Shown: one piece after another, positions 38,137 to 43,781 of the stretch
Layout of the letters: each line of letters starts with the position of its first letter
Position numbering within the stretch: the stretch's first letter is position 1
Position numbers and translations under genes: made by a program
DNA from: a virus
DNA length: 43,781 nt
IMG/VR virus record: IMGVR_UViG_3300024433_000013
Coordinates: 1 to 43,781 of that record
Strand: one strand, 5' to 3'
The notes under the pieces: model-generated
What the model saw: only the letters and a program-made list of their open reading frames with translations
What the model was told of the DNA's origin: nothing
Database searches by the model: none

Positions 38137-38684
38137 TGAATATATCCTTCCCAAACACACTCAAATTGTTTCGATGCAATAAAATCCGCAGGCATTGTTT
38201 TGCTTGCAGGCACAGGAAAACAACGGGGATATAGTGTCTTAAAGTCAGCCACCGCAGCTTCATTGCAAAACCATAAGCGATTGTTTTGCTTAATCCATTT
38301 GAACACAAAAGCCAAAACTCCCAATACATCATAGCGGGTATTGCATTTTGTTGCGGCCAACCAGGATATTTTGGCCCGGCCCCATTTTTCGTAATGCTCA
38401 TTCTTATAGCGCAGAATTTTGACATACCTGCCCTGATGATGTTTAAGCATATCAATCTTTTTGACTTTGGGAAAGGCAACATTGATACTATACCGAATAT
38501 CCTTTAACTTTATTCCAATTATCTCTACGTGCGTATACTCCGCCTCTTCATCCGAAAAACCCTTATCAAGTTGTTTCCTGACTATTATCCGGTTAACCAG
38601 TGAACCATTACTCCTGTAGGCGGCAACATATCCCGTTTTTAAGGCGTCAAGCAAACTTCCCTGTTCTTTTTGTTGGTCTTCCAT
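38133..38684 (-). CDS. YiiX-like permuted papain-fold protein
   Basis: 183 residues. YTHVEIIGIKL gives the His, WFCNEAAVADF the Cys, in reversed order as in permuted NlpC/P60 (YiiX/DUF830-like) enzymes. RYDVLGVLAFVFKW precedes the Cys. These enzymes cleave amide or ester bonds of lipids or peptidoglycan; in a phage it may be lysis or entry related. Downstream lies the lipoprotein gene. Confidence 0.7.
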   Translation of the reverse strand: MEDQQKEQGSLLDALKTGYVAAYRSNGSLVNRIIVRKQLDKGFSDEEAEYTHVEIIGIKLKDIRYSINVAFPKVKKIDMLKHHQGRYVKILRYKNEHYEKWGRAKISWLAATKCNTRYDVLGVLAFVFKWIKQNNRLWFCNEAAVADFKTLYPRCFPVPASKTMPADFIASKQFECVWEGYIQ

Positions 38685-38758
38685 ATCTTCACCTCAATCC
38701 CCACTACCAACCCCACGGCTATCAACATAATTAGAATTAGAGCTAAAATCGGGTTCAC
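38639..38758 (-). CDS. Small membrane protein
   Basis: 39 residues from a GTG (NPILALILIMLIAVGLVVGI), one membrane helix. AAGGAT upstream. It overlaps the YiiX-like gene by 46 nt and the next gene's stop by GTGA. Possible holin by size. Confidence 0.55.
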   Translation of the reverse strand: MNPILALILIMLIAVGLVVGIEVKIWKTNKKNREVCLTP

Positions 38759-38988
38759 CTATCCTTCTCCCTAACCTTCTTGTATTCCTTCAATATCAAA
38801 TCCGTAACCGCACCCTCTAACTTCTCTACGGCTTTAAGGATGGCGCTGGTGTCGTATTCCACTACTAAGGATCCTTGTTTTTTTATCTGTTCGGCGTGTT
38901 CCTTAACTGTTTTAACAAAAGGCGTTATCTTATGTTCAAGTGCCTCTAAGACGGCTCGTTTATAGTCTTTATTGTATTTAGCGGCCAT
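38755..38988 (-). CDS. Small helical protein
   Basis: 77 residues, two amphipathic helices (KRAVLEALEHKITPFVKTVK and AILKAVEKLEGAVTDLILKE). Probably an oligomer or structural helper. It overlaps the upstream gene by 11 nt. Confidence 0.55.
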   Translation of the reverse strand: MAAKYNKDYKRAVLEALEHKITPFVKTVKEHAEQIKKQGSLVVEYDTSAILKAVEKLEGAVTDLILKEYKKVREKDR

Positions 38989-39478
38989 TTATCTTCTCCA
39001 GTTCCTCAAAATCCTTAAGTAATCTTTCATAAGTATTTCGCTTTAAATCTGTTAATCCCATTCCGCTCCTATTAAACATTAACCACAAAGCCGAAGCTTT
39101 ATTATTTACACAATGCCCTACATCATCCACAAATTTAGGGTCTAATCCCTGTTTCGGTAAATCTTCCTTGATATATCTTGTTACTTCCCATAGTTTGTCT
39201 TTGATTTCTTGATGATTTGTCTGGGGCCGGATAGCATAAAACTGAAAGCATAAGCCTATCCATTTAAGGTCTTGCTCAATTTTCTTTAAGCATTCGCCAT
39301 TCTTGGCATTGTATTCTTTTGTATTCTCTTGGATAGGCGACGACATTTTAACCCCATATTTCCTCAATCCCTTTTTTGTTCTTTTCAGAGGCGGTATCTC
39401 ATTGTGTTTTCGTGTTTGTTTATTATCAAGTTGTGAGTTTTTTAACTGATGGTCTTGTGGCTTATTGCCCGAAGCCAT
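38978..39478 (-). CDS. Hypothetical helical protein
   Basis: 166 residues: disordered Lys/Gln-rich first 50, then alternating helices (LKKIEQDLKWIGLCFQFYAI, DVGHCVNNKASALWLMF). No match recognised. Confidence 0.55.
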   Translation of the reverse strand: MASGNKPQDHQLKNSQLDNKQTRKHNEIPPLKRTKKGLRKYGVKMSSPIQENTKEYNAKNGECLKKIEQDLKWIGLCFQFYAIRPQTNHQEIKDKLWEVTRYIKEDLPKQGLDPKFVDDVGHCVNNKASALWLMFNRSGMGLTDLKRNTYERLLKDFEELEKINGR

Positions 39479-39479
39479 A

Positions 39480-39656
39480 CTACACCATTTTTAATTTCCG
39501 CAAATCCGCCCACACCCGATTACCTGCCCTATACAAATCGTTTAAATCTTTCTCTACTTTGCTCATTCCTTTAGCGGGAAACTGCATCAAAAAATTACTA
39601 ATTGTCAATACGGCTTTATGAATGGATAGTGCCTCTCGGGCAATAGGAGCAATCAT
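39480..39656 (-). CDS. Small protein in the membrane-protein operon
   Basis: 58 residues (MIAPIAREALSIHKAVLTIS onward), with GGGAGG upstream of ATG 39656. Helical. Sits between the membrane/coiled-coil gene and a hypothetical. No family. Confidence 0.6.
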   Translation of the reverse strand: MIAPIAREALSIHKAVLTISNFLMQFPAKGMSKVEKDLNDLYRAGNRVWADLRKLKMV

Positions 39657-39926
39657 TTATTTCCTCCCGTTCTTCTCAATCAACGATTTGAGGTCGTCAA
39701 ATCTCTCTGAAATATGCTCTTTAAGATTATCTATCTTCTCCTCAATATTCCCTGCTCGTTCGTTGCAGAATGACTTACTTTGCATATTCTTATAGACTTC
39801 ATTCTTTGAGATATGATTTCTGGTCAGCACTTTTACCGTCGTGCCAATAATTGCTATTATCCCTACTCCTATACCCCATAAAATATTGGGGTTAAAATTT
39901 ATCTTGGCGTCAAAAAGTGCAAACAT
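39657..39926 (-). CDS. Membrane-anchored coiled-coil protein (holin-associated candidate)
   Basis: 89 residues: one membrane helix (WGIGVGIIAIIGTTVKVL, residues 17-34) followed by a charged coiled coil (NIEEKIDNLKEHISERFDDL). Reverse order of XhlA-like hemolysin proteins, but the same ingredients. A lysis role is possible. Confidence 0.55.
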   Translation of the reverse strand: MFALFDAKINFNPNILWGIGVGIIAIIGTTVKVLTRNHISKNEVYKNMQSKSFCNERAGNIEEKIDNLKEHISERFDDLKSLIEKNGRK

Positions 39927-39939
39927 CCATCATCTCACT

Positions 39940-40335
39940 TTAAGGTAATTCCATTTCTCTAATCGCCTGCTTGACTTTTGCCTTTGATAGGCCGAGTTTC
40001 TGCATAAACACATTAAAGTCATTGCAGGTTTCATCTATTTCTAAAGTTTCCGGGTTGTCTATAATATTCATATATATAAACTGCCTCCCCGCCCTCTGAC
40101 TTACCACATTACCCCCTGCGTCTAACTCTTTTACAATAGTGCGGATTACGCAGGTTTCTGTCGTCGGAAGGATAACCATATTGTCAAAATCCAATGCCTT
40201 GCTTACTGCCACCTGCGATAAATCCTCGCTTTCAATATAATCTTGTGCAAAACAATATCCCCCAAAACTCAACACAAATATCACTACTACCATAAAACAT
40301 AAGTCCTTCAAAACCTCGTCTGCTTTCCTTACCAT
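39940..40335 (-). CDS. Secreted or membrane-anchored protein
   Basis: 131 residues. A hydrophobic stretch FMVVVIFVLSFGGYCFA (residues 14-30) followed by QDYIESED looks like a signal peptide. The mature part has two Cys about 50 residues apart. GAAAGGAG upstream. Lies after the LamG gene in the fibre cluster. Unknown function. Confidence 0.6.
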   Translation of the reverse strand: MVRKADEVLKDLCFMVVVIFVLSFGGYCFAQDYIESEDLSQVAVSKALDFDNMVILPTTETCVIRTIVKELDAGGNVVSQRAGRQFIYMNIIDNPETLEIDETCNDFNVFMQKLGLSKAKVKQAIREMELP

Positions 40336-40357
40336 TTTAATCTCCTTTCTTTAATAA

Positions 40358-41125
40358 CTAATCTGGATGCGATAAAACTTCCTCGGCCTTACCAATGCTT
40401 TCTCCACCCGCATCTGAACCTGTGCCGTCATTAGTTCCTGCTCTATCTTTGAAAGTCTGGGCATTTATACTTGTGCTATCGGCAAGGTCATCAAGAGGCC
40501 AATACCCTACTAAACTTGCAGGTTGTATTTGATAAGGCATACCTTTTATCTTTGAGTCTGTCAATAATGTTCTTTCTTGAGCAGTTAATTGAGCATTCCA
40601 CATAGCCACTTCAGTTATGTGCCCATCAAAAAACTCATAACCTGAATTATAACATCCAATGTTAGCTTCTGTATTATCTAAACAATCTGCTAAATTCGTA
40701 TTAGCGTATGAAGTAGATGCTTTCGATACATTATCTACCCAAATTTCAGAATCTAAACTGGTTCCATTTTGCACTAACTCTCCTAAAAAATGGTGCCATA
40801 CTCCTGTAGAAACTCCTGAAGCAACAAAATTATCTATATGAAAACTGCCATCTCCACAAAACCATTGAAAAATGTTTGATGCCCCGCCTCTTACATTTAA
40901 AGAATAATTAGCTATTTGTGAACCAGCAGGCCTTTTGGCAATTAGTGTTTGCCATTGGTCTCGCCAAGAACTCGCATACACCCACAAAGAAATAGTTGCA
41001 GCAGTAGAATCTACATCAACATCACCTAAATTGATAAAACCATCTGTCCCGTCAAAATCACAACCACAATAGGCGTTAAAAGAAAAAAGATAGATTAGAA
41101 AGGTTAGAAAAAGTTTTTTAATCAT
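40358..41125 (-). CDS. Secreted LamG / concanavalin-like protein, probable fibre or adhesin
   Basis: 255 residues: signal peptide (ending FNAYC), then a laminin-G-like jelly roll with CDFDGTDGFINLGDV, ATISLWVYASSWRD, WHHFLGELVQNGT, EIWVDNVSKASTS, TEVAMWNAQLTAQERTLL and LVGYWPLDD, in the order of LamG_3 domains. LamG domains bind glycans, so this could take part in adsorption. Its signal peptide again points to host export. It overlaps the neighbouring gene by 4 nt. Confidence 0.75.
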   Translation of the reverse strand: MIKKLFLTFLIYLFSFNAYCGCDFDGTDGFINLGDVDVDSTAATISLWVYASSWRDQWQTLIAKRPAGSQIANYSLNVRGGASNIFQWFCGDGSFHIDNFVASGVSTGVWHHFLGELVQNGTSLDSEIWVDNVSKASTSYANTNLADCLDNTEANIGCYNSGYEFFDGHITEVAMWNAQLTAQERTLLTDSKIKGMPYQIQPASLVGYWPLDDLADSTSINAQTFKDRAGTNDGTGSDAGGESIGKAEEVLSHPD

Positions 41126-41490
41126 AGTCCTAAATCGCTTTTTATCTGGTCTATTATTTCTTGCTTGGTTATAGGGTTGCTTGGTATTCTCGCATTTATC
41201 CTTTTTACTAAAGCGGTAAGCAAATCAAGATTACTAATCTCGTATTTATCTATTCTATCCAACAGCATCTGTTTTTCTGCGTCAACCTCCGCCTGCAAAA
41301 TAGCGTCTTGCTCGGCTTGGGACATTTCTACCACTTGCCCATTATCTACCTTGTGGAATTTAGTTATAAGGTCTAAAGTAGCCCTGTCTACTAAAAGAAT
41401 ATCAGGCAAGTCTTTTATATCTGCCCCGTCAACGGATTGATACTTTTTAGTGATTATTCCATTTCCATCAAATCTTATATAGTCAGCCAT
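41122..41490 (-). CDS. Fibre-associated protein
   Basis: 122 residues. VVEMSQAEQDAILQAEVDAE and the C-terminal SNPITKQEIIDQIKSDL form the helical layout seen in short proteins encoded beside phage tail fibres. No signal peptide. It sits between the large fibre and the LamG gene. Confidence 0.55.
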   Translation of the reverse strand: MADYIRFDGNGIITKKYQSVDGADIKDLPDILLVDRATLDLITKFHKVDNGQVVEMSQAEQDAILQAEVDAEKQMLLDRIDKYEISNLDLLTALVKRINARIPSNPITKQEIIDQIKSDLGL

Positions 41491-41493
41491 AAT

Positions 41494-43269
41494 TTACTCC
41501 CTTATTATCACCATTCTTAATTCTCTGTCCCCTGTTGCGTCATCGTTAGTAGCGTCGTCAGAGTCGGTAGATACCTTTATCCTTATCATATCTCCTGCCG
41601 CCAAACTATCATCGTTAGTTAAAGTTATCGTTTGCTTGTAGGGTCTGCCCGCGGTTGCCGCTACGGTAGTTACGCCTACATTCTCGGTATCATAACTATC
41701 AGTGTCCCAGTCAGCGTCATCCGTAGTAGCCGTAACTGCCATTACATAAACTTCAAACTGAACCTCATCTGCCTCACCAGAAGCCATTGAGAAATAAACA
41801 TCAGCATATAAAGTCCCACTACCATAATCATCGTCAAGTATAAACTCCCAAACAGCAGTTTCTTGGGTTGTATCATCAAAGAGCAGACGCCACCCGGAAT
41901 TGCCTGCGTCTATTACTGCGGGGTTGGAAGTAGGGAGTTTGGCGGATTGTGGCTTGAGCATCACACTTACTTCGGCTGCTCCACCTGCACCTGCATCTGC
42001 TTCCCAACCCAAAGTAGTGCCATCAATCTTTAGAATTTCATTATCAGCACCAACGGCGTTAGGAAAGGTATAGTTGGGAAGATAGAGGGCAGCCGTTGCA
42101 CCCGATACAGTCAAATCACTTGATACCGTTACATCCCCCACCACATCCAACACAGCCGAAGGCGTGTTCGTTCCTATCCCTATCCTATCATTACCCGCAT
42201 CCCCGTAGAATAAATTGGTTTCATTGTTGCCTGAAATCAAAAAGTCAACATCATTCTTCTGCTGATTAAAAATACCCTGTCCGGTAACTCCCAAGAATAT
42301 ATCCGCACCTGCCTGATTAACTGCTCCGATAGCAACACTGTCGGCGTCTTGTTCGTTAGGGTGTAAAATAGCCCCTGTGTCTGTCCATTCCCCGCCTGCT
42401 ACAGAGTCGTCAGTGTCCCAATAAACACCGCCCGCTGCGTCAGTATGTAAGACCTGTGCGGCAGTTCCGTCAGAGGCAGGCCAGTTGTAGGCTACGCTGT
42501 TAAAATGGGTTGCGCCACCTATAGTCAAATCACTCGTTATAATACAATCCCCTTCTACATCAAGTTTGGCGTCGGGGTAGCCGTCGCCGATGCCAATATT
42601 GCCGTTACTTAATATTGTCATTTTATTCGCATTACCAACTTGAAAATAAATCTCATGACCTGCTACTGTGTTGAAATAGGTATCTCCAGTTGTGGCAACA
42701 GCAAAACCAAGGTTGGCAGCTGTTGGAGTATCTGTATTCGCCCACAAACCCATTAAATCCCAGTCCCCTGCGGGAGATTTATATATACCAAACATTATTT
42801 TTCCATCTAATCCAGTTTCAGTCACTTTAGTTCCAATAAACCCTGAATTAGCGGTTAATCCGCTTATCTCCAATTGGCTTGCAGGTGCCGTCGTCCCAAT
42901 CCCCACTCTATTATTCGTGCTGTCTACATATAAAGTCCCTGTATCAACATCAAGGCTTCCGTCAATGTCGGCAAAGCCTTCAACATAGAGGTTAGAGGTT
43001 GAGCCAGAGAGGGTTAAATCGGATGAGAGAGTGGCTGTGCCGCTGATTATATCTCCAAATGTCCCTGTGCCTGTGGTAGTGAGGTTATCATCGTCAAAAG
43101 AGATTGTTCCAGTTGAATCGGTATAAGAGCCAGGATATATTGTTACATTTTCATCAATGGCATTTACAAAAATCATTTCACCATTTACATCACCACCGAT
43201 ACCACCATCTAATCCAAGATATGCAAATCCGTTTGCTACTGCATCGCTACCAACTACTAATCCGAGCAT
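41494..43269 (-). CDS. Long tail-fibre protein, main part (5' end broken by frameshift)
   Basis: 591 residues from an internal Met. It consists of repeated fibre motifs DLTLSGSTSNLYVEG, DSTNNRVGIGTTAPASQLEI, NDRIGIGTNTPSAVLDVVGD (GIGT..P repeats), and a C-terminal beta-sandwich-like domain (about 420-591). The same frame is open further upstream to about 43407 and continues the N-terminal piece at 43350-43616 if one base is added in a C8 tract. So the intact gene would be about 725 residues with a signal peptide. Confidence 0.8.
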   Translation of the reverse strand: MLGLVVGSDAVANGFAYLGLDGGIGGDVNGEMIFVNAIDENVTIYPGSYTDSTGTISFDDDNLTTTGTGTFGDIISGTATLSSDLTLSGSTSNLYVEGFADIDGSLDVDTGTLYVDSTNNRVGIGTTAPASQLEISGLTANSGFIGTKVTETGLDGKIMFGIYKSPAGDWDLMGLWANTDTPTAANLGFAVATTGDTYFNTVAGHEIYFQVGNANKMTILSNGNIGIGDGYPDAKLDVEGDCIITSDLTIGGATHFNSVAYNWPASDGTAAQVLHTDAAGGVYWDTDDSVAGGEWTDTGAILHPNEQDADSVAIGAVNQAGADIFLGVTGQGIFNQQKNDVDFLISGNNETNLFYGDAGNDRIGIGTNTPSAVLDVVGDVTVSSDLTVSGATAALYLPNYTFPNAVGADNEILKIDGTTLGWEADAGAGGAAEVSVMLKPQSAKLPTSNPAVIDAGNSGWRLLFDDTTQETAVWEFILDDDYGSGTLYADVYFSMASGEADEVQFEVYVMAVTATTDDADWDTDSYDTENVGVTTVAATAGRPYKQTITLTNDDSLAAGDMIRIKVSTDSDDATNDDATGDRELRMVIIRE

Positions 43270-43349
43270 ATATTCATCACTACCTGCAATAGGAGTTGAG
43301 ACACTGCTTCCACTTGGGATAATGATATTTCCAACTGTGGCCGTGCCGC

Positions 43350-43616
43350 CTACTGTGAGGTCGCCGGATATGCCGGTGTTGCCTGCGATGTAAAATTTAT
43401 CTCCTGCGGGGGGGGTTCTCCTATGCCTATGGGGCCGACTAAAAGAGTTGAACCAGAAACAGTAAGGTGAGATGAAATGGTAACATCTTCTTCAAAGGTT
43501 ACAGGATATGTGCCTACAGGGGGGAGTTCGTAACCGATTTCAGAACCAGAAAGATTTTGGGCAGAAGCAATAGAGGAAAATAAAAATAGACTTATCAATA
43601 AAGATAAATATTTCAT
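43350..43616 (-). CDS. Tail-fibre N-terminus with signal peptide (out of frame with its body)
   Basis: ATG 43616 overlaps the stop of the upstream gene (ATGA). The protein begins MKYLSLLISLFLFSSIASAQ (signal peptide), then EDVTISSHLTVSGSTLLVG in the style of the fibre shaft. After the C8 run it goes off frame and stops. Adding one C restores PAGDKFYIAGNTGISGDLTV and continues into the fibre body. Confidence 0.75.
   Translation of the reverse strand: MKYLSLLISLFLFSSIASAQNLSGSEIGYELPPVGTYPVTFEEDVTISSHLTVSGSTLLVGPIGIGEPPPQEINFTSQATPAYPATSQ
43408..43415 (-). repeat. Homopolymer C8 tract at the fibre frameshift
   Basis: Eight G on the plus strand (C8 on the coding strand) inside the fibre gene. 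Nine C would keep the frame open. It may be slippage-prone, variable in length in the population, or an assembly error. Confidence 0.7.
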
Positions 43617-43781
43617 ATGTAATCCACTCTCCGCAACGTAGAAGTCCCAGAAGCAGTAATGAAAGATATGCGCCATCCTGCACTTATATTTTCAAAAGTT
43701 CTTCTTCCGCCATTTTTAAAAATGCGTGCACCTCTGTCTGAGGTTAACGTCGAAAGTTTTCCGAAATATACATCTACGTTA
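43613..43781 (-). CDS. 3' end of a gene entering from the right edge (partial)
   Basis: 56 codons reading NVDVYFGKLSTLTSDRGARI and ending TLRRVDYI, stop overlapping the fibre ATG. Beta-rich with Gly and Arg; unknown family. It could be the end of the gene begun at 1-51 if the genome is circular. Confidence 0.6.
   Translation of the reverse strand, partial: NVDVYFGKLSTLTSDRGARIFKNGGRRTFENISAGWRISFITASGTSTLRRVDYI

Noticed and set aside
1-43781. tRNA genes and an integrase or recombinase with attachment sites
   Set aside because: None was recognised while reading; a tRNA search program was not available, so a weak tRNA could be missed.

Overview
The window reads as an almost complete genome of an uncultivated tailed dsDNA phage (about 44 kb, AT-leaning), most like a short-tailed podovirus with P22-type head and tail parts. 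Nearly all genes lie on the minus strand. They are packed with ATGA or TAATG overlaps and mostly carry clear Shine-Dalgarno sites. Hallmark genes are a small and a large terminase subunit, a 750-residue portal, an acidic scaffold, a HK97-type major capsid protein, a gp4-like adaptor and a gp10-like tail protein. I recognised no integrase, tape measure, sheath or tRNA. A Gram-negative host is suggested by an O-antigen ligase/polymerase-type membrane protein, a lipoprotein and many Sec signal peptides.

Layout, read in the direction of transcription from right to left. 43.8-39.5 kb: tail-fibre region (a fibre broken at a homopolymer, a LamG protein, secreted proteins, a small membrane protein). 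39.5-37.7 kb: small operon with a YiiX-like papain-fold protein and a lipoprotein. 37.7-35.2 kb: short transcription units (truncated replication-protein remnant, HNH nuclease, RNase H, DUF1064 protein, RHH repressor), each unit starting at a strong promoter. 35.1-31.2 kb: heptapeptide-repeat protein, then a recombination cassette (ERF annealing protein, YqaJ exonuclease, coiled coil, NinB-like, HNH). 31.1-28.2 kb: small proteins, an acyl-carrier-protein-like protein, a replication protein and an HNH nuclease. 28-24 kb: hexapeptide beta-helix protein, SLT lysozyme, C39-like protein and small membrane proteins (lysis region). 23.9-13.8 kb: packaging and head. 13.8-5.1 kb: secreted protein, O-antigen polymerase, tail. 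5.1-0 kb: HNH nuclease and probable ejection proteins. The two ends may belong to one gene of a circular map, but they do not join in frame as given.

Mobile elements: the capsid gene is interrupted by a group I intron with a LAGLIDADG endonuclease, and three or four free-standing HNH genes are scattered through the map.

Most unusual features: (1) promoters with extended -10 boxes followed 6-8 nt later by an ATG or GTG, so the mRNAs should be leaderless; two of them drive lone plus-strand genes for small membrane or secreted proteins (morons); (2) promoter-proximal leaders whose complementary arms occur in crossing order (A-B-A'-B') and end in a T-tract, suggesting pseudoknot or attenuator RNAs; (3) about ten phage proteins, including fibres and a protein next to the capsid gene, carry signal peptides; (4) an acyl-carrier-like protein has Asp in place of the phosphopantetheine serine; (5) a tail fibre is broken at a run of eight C.
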